A stretch of 33,054 nt of DNA from Rhizophlyctis rosea (Eukaryota; Chytridiomycota; Chytridiomycetes; Rhizophlyctidales; Rhizophlyctidaceae), in the NCBI GenBank assembly GCA_027596075.1, contig JADGJC010000233.1, positions 1 through 33,054 on the forward strand. Direction: 5' to 3'. Of this stretch, positions 10,479 through 21,419 are shown piece by piece; position 1 is the first letter of the stretch, and each line of letters begins with the position of its first letter. The translations under genes and the position numbers were made by a program. The notes beneath the pieces are model-generated. The model did not search any database. It was not told the DNA's origin and was given only the letters and a program-made list of their open reading frames with translations.

Positions 10479-11911
10479 ATGTCTGCAGAGTACCAATACA
10501 CAAAATTGCCTCCACCCTTATTCTCGACTTCTCCTGTCCTCACATTCCTCGCTCTCGGTACGATATCACCACTCCCAACACTCGTTGACAAACCCACTCT
10601 CACTCCCTCCAGCTGACCTGACCTCACACCCAACAAACAGCACTTCCACCCTACCTCCATCATGTCCTCCTGACTAAAACAAACCTGCCCCGTCCCATCT
10701 CCACCTTCCTCTCAACCACTCTTGAAGTCCTAATCCCAGTCTATCTCCGCCCCACCACGCGCTTCTGGTATCTCTTCTGCTCCGGATTTTCCACAGCCTT
10801 CACTTTGAGAATCCTGGATTGTGGTCTGGGCACTCCTTCCCACATTGCCCGGAAATGGTCTCTAGGATCATACATTGAATACTTCATAGCGTGGGACACA
10901 AAGGAGACGGCGCGGGCCAGGGTGGAAGAGAATGCAAGGAGGAAAGGGGAGAAGGGGAAGAGTTTGAAGATTCGGAAGGAGGGTGTGTCTTATGCTGAAA
11001 GGGATAGGGCGTTTTATGTTTCCACGGCTTTGATGTTGTTGGTTCATTATGCTGTGTATAATGCGGTGGTATGGTATTCGGATATCTATCCACCGAATCG
11101 TGACTTGTCACCACGGATCTTTATGAACTTTTCTGATCCGCGCATGGTCATTGATTCGTGCATCGCGGCATTGTTGGTCTACTTGTCTCTCATGCTAGGT
11201 TTGTTTATCACCTTGATAGAGCGCAGTGGTTTGCAAAGCAGCTCATCACAACTATGGCAAAACGCCCAGTCTATACTCCCATCTTCTTGCTGGTCAGCAC
11301 CATCTACCGCACAACATTCTTCCCCCTGATGTACAATCCCTTCTTATCCACCTCCCCACGAGATTTCTGGTCAAATAGATGGAATCTTGTCGTTAAGGTC
11401 AGTAGCCAATGTCTCCCATCAAAAAACATACTCGTCACGCCAGGCTTATGCATCCCTCCACTCACCAACACCCCAGACATCCTTCCACCGTCTAATCTTT
11501 ACCCCGCTCCTCCACCACCTCCATCCCCACCCCTCACCCCGTCCAACCTGGCACCTCCCCCTATCAGCAACAACCGTCTTCCTCTTCTCCTCCCTCCTCC
11601 ATGAATTCGAGCTCATCGTCGTCTCTGAGCTTCCATCAACAGGAGAATGGGCTATCTTCTTCCTCATGCATGGCTTGATGACTGTTGGGCAGGTTTGGGT
11701 TGAGCGGTTGGGATTTATGAGAGCAATGGAAGGGAGAGTACCGAGATGGATGAAGGTTGGAGTGAATTTGGCAGTGTTTATGTGGACGGCGCCGTTTTTT
11801 ACGAATCCGTTGGTTAGGGAGGGGATTATGGAGGGGTTGAGGTTGCCTGTTTTGGTGTCATGGGGGACGGGGTGGAGGGGTGGGGGTTGGGATGTTTGTT
11901 ATGATAGATAA
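10479..11911 (+). CDS. Wax-synthase-type MBOAT acyltransferase
   Basis: Four exons: 10479-10557, 10641-11198, 11270-11397 and 11477-11911. The introns are 83, 71 and 79 nt with GT-AG ends, and the joined frame encodes 399 residues. Fungal MBOAT_2/wax-synthase-like enzymes are integral membrane O-acyltransferases that use acyl- or acetyl-CoA, often on lipids or secondary metabolites. Family hallmarks are visible: several hydrophobic segments (IAALLVYLSLML near the end of exon 2), the FFPLMYNPFLSTSPRDFW plus NRW block in exon 3, and the membrane segment FLFSSLLHEFELIV carrying the presumed catalytic His. Exon 2 holds a long charged loop (TKETARARVEENARRKGEK). The junction between exons 2 and 3 is the least certain, though the stated join keeps phase. 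The exact substrate cannot be told. Confidence 0.8.
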
Positions 11912-13147
11912 TTTATACTAGATCTTAGACACGTAACTGATTTCAACGCTGAGCAAAGGGCTCAAAGGGTGTCTCTTTCATTGCTGTGTTTGCGGTGTGC
12001 AGACAAATCTGTCCTTGCATTCCAGAATGCGTCCATTTTATGGCCTTCATGATTCACCATCTGTCGCCCATCCCACCAGCATTAGTGTGCGTCCCCATGA
12101 TGAGTTCGGCATGCCCGTCAGTAGTCCAAACATTTTTCAGGTTTTTGACAGGTTTGACACGTCGTACCATTCTTACGTAACACGTTCCTGCCGCATCGCC
12201 ATCGTTCATCCATCCCGGATCAACGGACCGACCCCACTCACTGGCACTGTCTTCAAATTGATACCCTCATTTCGGTAATTGGCAATGTGAAATGGGCTCG
12301 TGCCAGCACTCAGAAAATGGGAGCCTTCCCAATCACAGCAAGATCAGTCTTACGCCGGCACCCCCTCTTCAACTTTACCCAGTCACACATGTGTTATGAT
12401 GCAGATTACCCCCTCCGCTCCTATTGCAAGCCCTCGTACAAGGGGGTTGGAGACTGATGGTGCGGTCGTTGTGATAATTCAAAGGCATTGCTGAGGTCTC
12501 AACTGAGGGCAACTGTAGGCGAGTTTGACAAGACCAAGTTTGCAAGACGAGGCAAGCCATACACAATGTTCCAACTCCATCAAGAAAGCTGGGCACTGAA
12601 GAAAGCCCCAACATCGCACCTGTTTATGGAATACTTTGTCTGATATCATTCATTGGAAGAGGAGTAAATGCATGCATTTTGCTGTTCCCCCAACTTTCTC
12701 ATCTGTGGATTGCTGTGCGACTTGGGAACGGCGATGTGCGCAGGATCGGCATTACCCCAGGTGAAGGGCGATGAAAAGGACGCCTAGGCGCATCTCATGT
12801 AGGGCAAAGATGCACAGGATGGCAGATGCAAGTGACGCATCAGGAGAGGAGTGCGAGGGCTTGTGTGCCTGGGACTTCCATTCCGTTGAAGATGAATTGA
12901 GTGAGCACTGACAGGGACACGTCATGATGAAAGTTTTGGACTCCCTTCAGCAATCCCTCAACGTTATAAAAGGGACTTCTCCATCCACGTCTTCCCGTCA
13001 CTGCACCCAAGTTCCCTGGCACCCCAAACCAAGGCCACTCGCTCACAAATTTTCGTTTCCGCCTCAAACCAAGAGTAAACGTCAAGCACATTAAACTACT
13101 CGTCAAACGTCTACCCTCACCTGTCAAACGCGAACGAACAACCCAAC
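11912..13147. other. Intergenic region: 3' flank of acyltransferase and promoter of oxidase gene
   Basis: No frame here has motif support. The 120-codon minus-strand frame at 12840-13202 overlaps the signal-peptide exon of the oxidase and is a shadow. The right end holds the promoter of the multicopper oxidase, described separately. Confidence 0.4.
12965..12972 (+). promoter_or_regulatory. TATA box of multicopper oxidase gene
   Basis: TATAAAAG lies 176 bases before the oxidase ATG at 13148. Transcription would be expected to start roughly 30 bases further on, giving a C/A-rich 5' UTR of about 150 nt. A match this close to consensus is consistent with a strongly or inducibly expressed gene, which is an inference. 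Confidence 0.6.
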
Positions 13148-15846
13148 ATGAAACGACTCCTCCTCTCGCACATTGCGCTCTCCGCTCTCGCATGGATCGC
13201 ACCCGTCCATGCTCAATCCTCCGTCACTCCTTGGCATTTCACCATGCCCACCACCACCACTGTCGGCAAACCAGTCCCATCGTCTACAGTCTCCGCCGAC
13301 GGTCCCACCGGCACCGCGACCTTCCCGTACCAGCCGTTCGTGATGCCCGTGCGAGTTCCGCCTGTTGTTGATGCAATTAAAAACAGGTAATGTACCATTT
13401 CACTTTCTCGAGTTGCTGTCAAAACACAGGTCAGACGCGCCTAACCACTTTTTCCCCTCTACGTCTGCCAACCCAACCGCAGATTCATCACAATGAAAAT
13501 CCTCGAAAGCACACAAAAAGTTCACCCCTCCCTTCCGGATGTGATTGTTCGCGGGTATTGTTGGGATGACAAGAAGCAGGGGAATTGTAAAGATCACCCG
13601 GACATTTGGCCTGGTCCAACCGGTAAGTTGTTATTTTGCCCCATGTTGGCGTTAAACGTTTGTGATTATGACGATCCTCATTTGTTCCCACGAATATCAG
13701 TTGTTGCAGCCTCCAACAAACAAGTCTCGGTCAAATGGTGGAACGCAATCGATGATCCAATTTTGAGGTTTTTTAACGACCCTTTCAATCATACTGTGCC
13801 GAGTAATACTGTTATTCATCTTCATGTGCGTTCTTCTTACCATGAGCCCCTTGTGGGCACGCGTGACTTTCCTTGACTGCTTGTCACATTCTCGATTGTA
13901 GGGCGGACGCACACCGAACGCCAGCGATGGGCTCCCTGAAGACTTATGGGGCCCTGGTCAGGCTAGAGTATTTACTTACCCTCTTGTGCAGAATGCCGCT
14001 ACGGTGAGGTGTTGGTTCAGTTGTGTTGTTTTATCTCCCAAAAGAGTCTAACTTGCGCATGTTTTCCAACACGGATCAGATCTGGTACCATGACCACGTC
14101 CTGCAATATACTCGCTTGAACGTCTATTCCGGCATGGCAGGCTTCTGGCCCATCACCAGCGACTACTCCGTAAGTATCATGTCCTCCATTCGGCCAATCG
14201 AAACTCCCTCCACCCTTCCTGACCCATCCAACAAAACCCAGAACTCCCTCCCCCTCCCCTCCGGCCCCTTCGACCTCGGCCTAGCCCTCCAAGACCGCAC
14301 CTTCAACGCAACCACCGGCCAGCTAATCTACCCAAACCCCTGGGTCCCCGAATTCACCGGCGAAACCATCGCCGTCAACGGACGCATATGGCCCTTCGTG
14401 AATGTCGAGCCGAGGAAGTACCGGTTCCGTCTTTTGGATGGGAGCTCGGCGAGGTTTTATTGGTTGAGGTTGGAGGATGCTAATGGGGTGGCGGTGGCGG
14501 GGACGTGGTGTCCGGGGAGTGTGGGGAAGGTCGCGATGTGTGTTGTGAGTAGTTTGCGGTGGGATGTGGCGGTGCGAAGGTATTTACTACGTAGCGGACG
14601 CTTATTCTCTTCTTGTTATTTCAGATTGCCGGCGACCAAGGCTTCCTTCCCCGACCAGTTGGTGTCGACTCTTTGTTGATGGCGCCTGGTGAGCGGTATG
14701 AGGTTGTTGTGGACTTTGCTGGACAGGAGGGCAAGACTTTGTTTTTGAGGAACAATGCATCTGCCCGTGAGTATCTGCTAGGCCACGCATCTCGAAAATC
14801 AGAGCCTCACTTTTTCCTACTTGGCAGCGTTCGATGCTACCGTGGCGCTTGCGGGCACTGATCCGACGAGTTATATCCTCAAATTTAAGGTTGGGGATAA
14901 GAAAGTGAACGATAAGAACCAGATTCCGGCTGAGTTTCAATCAGTGAGTGAATGCTTTTTATTTTCGACAGGGGTCCATTGTCACTTACCAACTATCAAA
15001 ATGCAGACCGACCTCCAGAAGGTTGTTGACCGTCTCAGTGCCGACATTCTGCGATCACAGAACCCTGCTACGATCCAGAAGATTGGGGTATGCAGTGGTA
15101 CGACGCACTTTTCCTCAAGTAGTAATGACGACTCATCCCATTCCGCTTTGCAGAAATACGTCAAGATCCGTCCCCAAGAACTGGCTGAACTGCCGAGTAA
15201 CTTGACGGGTACTGTCCTTCTACTCAACTCCAAGCCTTACGAGGATCCTGACATCGAGACCAAACCTTGTGCCGGTATGTCCACTGCTCCATCGATTCCC
15301 TCATATCATAACAATGCATCAACTAACTCACCCTCCAACCTCCCAATCACACCACAGGCTCATCCGAAATCTGGGCCCTAATCAACCTCACAGTCGACAC
15401 CCACCCAATCCACCTCCACCTCGTCGAATTCCAACCCCTGGTCCGCTGCACGTTCGATCTACCAACCTACAACGCCACAAAGGACCTATTCGGATCCCTC
15501 GGCACCTGCTCGCGCGTCTTGCCGGAAGAGGACGGCCCGAAAGACACGTTGCGCGCTCCGCCTGGTTTTGTGACATTCTTGGCGGCGACGTTCACACCGT
15601 TTAAGGGGCGATATGTTTGGCATTGTCATATTTTGGACCATGAGGATAATGATATGATGAGGCCTTATGTGGTATGTTTGCTTTGTGGGGGGTGGGGAGT
15701 TTGAAGGGCGGATGTGGACTGATAGATCATTACCTTTCTCTTTGCAGATCGTTGATTGTCCTAAGGACAGTCACGGGGGTTACGAGCAATATTGCAAGGA
15801 TAACCAATTCACTGGCGGGTATTTACCCGGGTTCAACCCTTACTAA
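13148..15846 (+). CDS. Secreted multicopper oxidase, CotA/bilirubin-oxidase-like
   Basis: Twelve exons: 13148-13386, 13483-13622, 13701-13825, 13902-14003, 14080-14169, 14242-14544, 14625-14766, 14828-14943, 15007-15087, 15154-15274, 15358-15671, 15748-15846. Eleven GT-AG introns of 61-96 nt are removed and the joined frame codes for 623 residues. A signal peptide (MKRLLLSHIALSALA, cleavage near VHAQ) predicts secretion. All copper motifs are present: HLHGG at 166-170, WYHDH at 204-208, HPIHLH at 502-507 and HCHILDHEDNDM at 575-586, with Met as likely axial T1 ligand. RTPNASDGLPE, EPRKYRFRLLDGS and APGERYEVVVDF match the CotA/bilirubin oxidase/phenoxazinone synthase branch rather than classical fungal laccases. 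The reaction is four-electron O2 reduction coupled to oxidation of phenols, bilirubin-like compounds or metals. A 72-nt intron in exon 5/6 is in frame and could be retained. Confidence 0.93.
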
Positions 15847-16337
15847 GGGAGGATGAGATGATTCTATCTTGTCCACCACTTTGTTCAGCTTGAAGGGTGA
15901 TTAGCACCGTGGATAGTGCCCGAGCCGTAGCATTAGTCACCTTGGTCTCGTTATGGACTTCTTAAAAACGTTTCTGGTAAACATTGAATTGAGTGTTGTC
16001 ACAGTACTGAATTTTTGTATTTTGATTTCCTGTGGTTATGGTATCGACCCAGGATGCCATCTGATGTGCTCACACTGTCTGGACGCGCATTCTAATTCCT
16101 TCCAAAGAGCCAGACGATACCATAACCATTCTTCAATCTCGGTACAAATAGATACTTATTCAATATAGTCAATACAGTGCTAATCACCCTGGTGCCGTGG
16201 GGAGAACGCAACCCAACACATTGCAAGCAAAGAGCGAGCTGCCACAAAGGGAATGAAGATGCCACTCTGCCAATTTGCCAATCTCACCTCCATAAGATTC
16301 ACAACTCATAAATCTACCTGCTCGTGTCATCACCCAT
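15847..16337. other. Intergenic spacer between oxidase and monooxygenase
   Basis: 491 bases with no supported frame. I looked here for the missing N-terminal part of the following FAD monooxygenase (helix after the GxGxxG turn, or an RxG-type segment) and found none in the three plus-strand frames. Confidence 0.4.
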
Positions 16338-17300
16338 ATGCCAGCACTCCGACCTCTTATTGTTGGTGGCGGCGTAGAAACTGGGGACTACTTAGTTGGT
16401 GCTGATGGGATCAATTCTGTGGCCCGACAATATGTGACCGGGAAGAAAATACCTGCCACATATACTGGCGCTGCAGTTTATTACGGGTTGGCGGAATTAC
16501 CAGATGGTGTCACTCCTGGGTGTGGACCCGGCATGACAATGACATGGGCAGTTGGGCATTGGGACAGGTAAGGTGAAAAATCACACACCTAACAAATACT
16601 CTCTAGCTACGCCAGCGCTAAGATCACATTCTTTTTGCATACCCGAGTACAAAATCAGCACCCACAATGAATATCTCTTCTGGGCTCAGCATTACCATCC
16701 ACAACACGAAGTCGAAAACTGGTCACGAACGGTCCCAGTTGATGAGCTTGTATCAAACATACGGAATCAACTTGGATCCATACACAGTTCTTACAACCTG
16801 ATGCTTGACCACGCCACCCTTTTAACACACCTTGGAACCTATGATCGCCCACCGCTAAAAGAATGGGTTAAAGGCAAAGTAGTCCTCCTCGGTGACGCTG
16901 CTCATCCCACAACCCTCAATCAAGGCAAGGATTTACACTTGTTTGCACTCTTCACAGCATTCAATCACAATAGCGTCAAACACTCACAACCCACCATTTT
17001 GCAGGAATGGGTGCCAATCTCGCCCTGGAAGATGCATACATCCTCTTCCGCTGCTTTTCCTCCTTCCCTTCCGTGGACATTCCCAAAACTCTTTCCCGCT
17101 TCGTCTCACTCCGCCACGCAAGAGGCACATCCATTCCGCAAAACTCGCGCGGGACGGGCACGATGGAGATGATGAGTAATCCGGTTGGGGTATATCTCAG
17201 GAACAGGATCTTCAAGTATGCTATGGAGAGTGGGAAGGTGTATGATGTGTTGTTTGATAATATTTATGGGTATGAGCCGGAGGGTGTGGATGTTTCGTGA
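16338..17300 (+). CDS. FAD-dependent monooxygenase, internally truncated
   Basis: Exons 16338-16567, 16623-16924 and 17005-17300 give 275 residues, compared with about 400-450 usual for the PHBH/UbiH-like FAD monooxygenases. Visible family motifs are GDYLVGADGINSVARQY (the second FAD/NADPH-contact DG motif) and GDAAHP followed across an intron by MGANLALEDA (FAD ribityl contact). At the start, PLIVGGG looks like the first strand of the Rossmann fold but runs straight into the DG motif, so about 100-150 residues with the rest of the dinucleotide fold and substrate site are absent. The second intron (16925-17004) has a GC donor. Intron 1 keeps frame only with the acceptor at 16622; the better-looking CTCTCTAG at 16606 leads to a stop. 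It is probably non-functional or a pseudogene in the making. It is on the same strand as the oxidase. Confidence 0.7.
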
Positions 17301-17720
17301 AGGGGGAGGAGTTGGAGGGCCTGGTGGTGATTGGCGTGTTATAATAGAATTGACTGAAATGGCAATACGTCAGGATGACAATCAGGTGATTTCTTGGGCG
17401 CAGTCACGCGGGCGGAATGGGTCTCTGGTTGTGAGCAACTTGGGTGTTTGTGGACAATTCAACAGAGGAGAGGGGTGGTTCAAAGTGTTTGTTCCAGGTT
17501 GCTCAGCAAACCAGTCAAGTGCTAGGTTGATTTCGGGTTGTTGATAAGGGTCTACGATGGCAACCAAGGAATTGATATCAATTGAACAGATCCCACTTTG
17601 CACCTTCATCCACACCAATCGCTATTCACCCAAATGGTACACGGTATTTGTGCTCGAAAAGTATGTTTAGGGTATCCAATCAAAATCAAACCTATTCTTT
17701 TCTTTAGGTCGATCTCAGGT
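17301..17720. other. Intergenic spacer
   Basis: Converging 3' ends of the monooxygenase and the first Cys-rich gene. Only short unsupported frames are present (for example minus 17382-17618). No terminator or repeat is recognised. Confidence 0.35.
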
Positions 17721-18636
17721 TCACAGGAAAAGGACAACGAATGTAGAGAGCAATGCCGCTAGCATAATCCAATCCTGGCGGACTCTTTGGACGATTTGGC
17801 CAGAACTGTCAACCGAGCTGCTTCCCCTGTCGCAGAATGACCACCAGTCGACCAACTGACCACGTAGTGGGCAGTCCCCGCTTGAATGCATTTGTTGCTG
17901 GAACAAAAGGAAGCGGTTGAGTCGAGTAAGTTATTTGCTTCCACTACACGCTACCCCGCGATTGCATGACATGCCACAATGAGTAAGGAAATTACAAATA
18001 GACTCACCTGACGCGGGAATAGTCGGGCTCGGCAGAATCCCACCGGCCCCTTACAGTCCGGGCCATAACAATCGAAGATGAATCCATCAGTAACAATGTG
18101 GGAACCCATCGTGCCACCCCTTGTCATGTTGTGGCATTGCCCATCCGCAACGTAAGCGAGCACCTAGTCCAGAATGGTACAGTTCGTCTCGATAGTTGGC
18201 AAAGGTAGCCCATCTGCGCACATCAATAGTACGTTAGGGTCTTCTCAAGTTGCGGAACCTTGGGACATTCACGAATCGGCCTTCTTACTGTGTATAGGAT
18301 GGGAGTGCCAACGTAAGGTTGGTGGTCTCTTCACAGAGGAATGTAGAAACCAACTTCTTGTCGCTGTCCCACCAGCAGTCGCTGTAGGGTCTGTAGAACA
18401 TGGCTGCCGTTGGACATGAATGGTTGGACAAGATCAAGTACGCATTGACGAGGGCTGACGAAAACAAGACAACATCAGCGTTAGCATTTGGCGAACGATG
18501 CCTTCATTGTGTATTGCCAAACAATATCTTGTTGGCATGGGCACAATGGATTACAATAAAAAACAGTGCTCGAAGCTTGTGGCGAGGGTAGCATCCTGAG
18601 AAGTGGAGAGTCTCTTGGGATGACCAATGTTTATAC
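17721..18636 (-). pseudogene. Decayed paralogue of the secreted Cys-rich protein gene at 19235-20069
   Basis: This copy aligns exon by exon with its neighbour. Exon 2 (ending ~18289) has SDCWWDS and TTNLTLALPSYTQ, matching NPMLALPSTKQ, with the same phase-2 donor. Exon 3 has YVADGQCHNMTRGG and GFIFDCYGPDCK, matching YATDGVCHNLAAGR and GTIFYYYGPDCQ. Exon 4 has NKCIQAGTAHYVVSWSTGG, matching NTCLHEGDIYYMVSGPTAG. Defects: the signal-peptide exon cannot be found intact. Exon 3 is two bases shorter just before a Cys codon and has an in-frame TAG four codons later (~18167-18165). An extra base near the end of exon 3 puts exon 4 out of phase. In the shifted phase exon 4 instead ends in a hydrophobic tail, MLAALLSTFVVLFL, stopping at 17721. 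An alternatively spliced functional form cannot be excluded. Confidence 0.6.
18624..18636 (-). promoter_or_regulatory. TATA-like element conserved between the two Cys-rich gene copies
   Basis: On the minus strand GTATAAACATTGG followed by TCATCCC precedes the decayed copy. The intact copy has GCATAAACACTGG followed by ATCACCC at 20155-20168. The match shows the duplication included the promoter. The intact copy has C where this one has T in the TATA core. Confidence 0.45.
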
Positions 18637-19234
18637 ACCGTTCAAATGGATTAACAGGTGGGATCCTCGTAGACTCCACAAAGCAATCATTAGAACCTTA
18701 TAGAATAATCAGATTGATGTTAATAAATAAAAAGTTTGGGAAGGTCGAGCACGGGCATTCGACAGCACATGTCGCTGCTCACTTCGCTGTAATATGGAAC
18801 AGGACGAACATCGAATGTATCGTGACTTCAAATGCCTGCCCCGTTTCGTGGATGCTTTGTGAAAAGGGGAAAGTTGAGGAGGGTGAGGGGGATTTGAGGG
18901 TAGTAATGAGATTCCATGTGGCCATACCAGAATGAGATTTATGCCCTTTCTTTGTTGGAAGGAGTGTTACGCCATTGATCAAGCCTAGTGCATGTGGACA
19001 ATGCAATCAATTCCATAGGACGGTCCATTTAATTGATGGTTGCAGCAAACGAGTCGAGTGCTTAGCAGCAATCTCCTGCGGATTATTGAAGAGGGTCTAC
19101 ACGGCCTAAACTCAGATGACATTTTGCTATGGGGGATTGCGCCAGTCGGTAGCCAGGTGACTAGTACGTGTGCATTGAGGCCCGATGATATAAGTGATAT
19201 CAAATCGTTGGTCGGACTGCTTCCCCTCATGATG
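18637..19234. other. Spacer between the tandem copies
   Basis: About 600 bases between the promoter of the left copy and the stop of the right copy. No supported coding frame is present. Confidence 0.35.
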
Positions 19235-20069
19235 CTACACCCTCGCGACAGATTGACCAGCAGTCGGCCCGCTGACCATGTAGTAGATGTCGCCTTCATG
19301 CAAGCATGTGTTGCTGTAAGAAGTGAAAGGTAAATACAGTCGTCCACCTTGTATGTGTTTGCCCCACCCTTCTGTAATCAATCGTAAATAATCAGAGACG
19401 GGGGGATGCCACTTACTTTACAAGGTCAGAGTCAGGGAATGCGGATCCCACTTGACAATCTGGCCCATAATAGTAAAAGATCGTACCATTGGTGACAATG
19501 AAGCTAGTAGGGTGTCTCCCGGCGGCCAGGTTGTGGCATACCCCATCTGTGGCATATGCTGCACCAAAGTTGCCAAAGATGGTACAATTGGCGTCCTGGT
19601 AGATAGCGAATATGGACCATCTGCAGACCAAGATGATTTCGTTAGCAATTACATGAGGCCTTTCACAGTGCTATGGTACTGGAATCCGACAAGGGTCCAT
19701 TCCACGTACTGTTTGGTAGACGGAAGAGCCAGCATGGGGTTGCTGGTCTCTATACAGGTAAAATTGTAAAACCAGTTGTAATTAAGGTTCGACATGCAGT
19801 CATCGACGTGATCTTTGGTAGAGCATGGATCGTTGGAGGGCCTTAATTCTACTGCAATGAGAGCTGGATAATTGACAAATCAACGATAAGACTTTTCATC
19901 CTGGAATCACTTGGAAAAGAGTGGGGGCAAGGTTTGCAATCAATCACTGACATTGAGGGGAACAGGTCGAGTTATTGCCGTATATGCTTTTGGCCACAAC
20001 GCTGTGAATTGCACTTGTGGTCGGCGTGAGTATGATGGCGAGGGATGCGGCCAACAACAGTTTCCACAT
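19235..20069 (-). CDS. Small secreted Cys-rich glycoprotein, unknown family
   Basis: Four exons: 20069-19952, 19851-19710, 19620-19417 and 19313-19235. The introns are 100, 89 and 103 nt with GT-AG ends and phases 1, 2 and 2; the joined frame gives 180 residues. The start MWKLLLAASLAIILTPTTSA is a clear signal peptide, favoured over an in-frame ATG 78 bases upstream that would bury it. The mature part has about eight Cys and several N-glycosylation sequons (NNST, NFT, NCT, NGT). No membrane anchor is seen. The C-terminus stops early (GPTAGQSVARV) relative to the paralogue at 17721, where alignment continues, so the tail may have been cut by a small insertion. Candidate roles are cell-surface or secreted effector-like protein; this is inference only. 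Confidence 0.65.
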
Positions 20070-20668
20070 TGTCGATTGTGTGGAAGGAGACTGTGAATGC
20101 TCTAGAAATTTGACTGGGAAGAAAATCTCTGTATGAGATGCAGCCAAGGGTGATCCAGTGTTTATGCATCATCGTGAGGATTGATGATTGAGATCGTCAT
20201 AAGATGAGACCGAAGTGACGGTGTCGGATGAAGCAAATGTAGTGACGAGCGTAGCAGACCCTTGCACGTGATCAGGTTGGTGTTAGTAAACAAACCAAAC
20301 AGATTTGGAGTTCAATTGTTGAGGTTCCAAAAGTTGGTCAAGGGTAATGCACCGAATAACTTGGCGCAACTGGATGAAGCATTTTGCACCTGACTGGTTT
20401 GCCAGGCCGTTAGTTTGCAAACCCAGCAGGTCCTTCCGATGAGACGACTGACTACCCTCGGGGGGGTGCATTCCATACCAATTTCGACATCTGCCTTCCT
20501 CACAGTGCTCGCTTCCCACCCAAAATTTCTCCGACAAATCCAAGACCACTTGTCATCCGCTTGGTATCACATTGCTATACGCATCGACGAAAGCACAAAG
20601 CACTCATCCCTGCTTTGATCATCGGTGAAAGGCTGTGTAACAAAGCTTCGTTTTGGACGATGTAATCA

Positions 20669-20694
20669 GCTCACGTTGCGGTTCAAACGTGAGC
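20669..20694. repeat. Perfect inverted repeat, 9-bp arms, 8-base spacer
   Basis: GCTCACGTT, then GCGGTTCA, then AACGTGAGC. The arms contain CACGT-type half sites like those bound by bHLH or bZIP regulators. It could equally form a stem-loop. It lies between the Cys-rich gene and the KCTD-like gene in otherwise empty DNA. Confidence 0.5.
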
Positions 20695-21411
20695 AAACTT
20701 TTCTCACTCTGAGTACTCTGCTCCTGACTGGGACAGGAATCTCGCCATCCATATAACGCTGCACAAACTCACGATAGAAAGAGGTGAATCACCGTAGGTC
20801 CACATAGATAGCAGCGGACTTGGTGAAGGCGTGTGTCATGATACGTCGACCGCATAAATATGGACTTGATTCATGGATGTCTCTTACAGCCAGCGGCGCA
20901 GTGTGTGAGTAACGCTATGCCCTATGTCGCGCCTGTCGGCACGTTTTCGACCTGCTCATACAACGCCTCTCGTCCGTATCCCATCTCCTTTATCATTCAT
21001 GTCCAGCCCTCCGTATCATCGGTCTGCCAACATGACGTTATAACCGTCACTCCTCCATAGACCGGGCTCAGACCTAGCGTTCTGGAAACCTCGGAACGAC
21101 ATGGCTGAAAAAACCGAACCTTGGTGGCGAAAGGGAAAGAGAAAGGAAAGGGGGTATGGCTCAGCGGACACAATCAGTGATCTCATCAGCTGATGTAAAC
21201 AAGCAAAGTTATATCGTGCCAAATGGGGTGGTTGTGGCTGGTCCGTCGGGCCAAGGTTTCTTGGCCCCTTGTTTTTGGTGCGAGATTCCATGTTTATCTT
21301 TTTCCTCCTCGGGCCCTTCCCCTTCTGCGGTTCTAGACATCCCTCATCGCCATCTGCAAACACGACCAGTTCTTCACCTGGAAACTGCGATCCCTTATTG
21401 AGAGCAAAGCA

Positions 21412-21419
21412 TATATATT
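21412..21419 (+). promoter_or_regulatory. TATA box of KCTD-like gene
   Basis: TATATATT lies 189 bases before the ATG at 21601. It is the only strong TATA match in the preceding 400 bases. Confidence 0.45.

Noticed and set aside
10061..10663. 200-codon minus-strand frame
   Set aside because: Antisense shadow across exons 1-2 of the acyltransferase, whose frame and family motifs are clear.
11446..11667. Minus-strand frame opposite exon 4 of the acyltransferase
   Set aside because: Shadow of the MBOAT coding exon.
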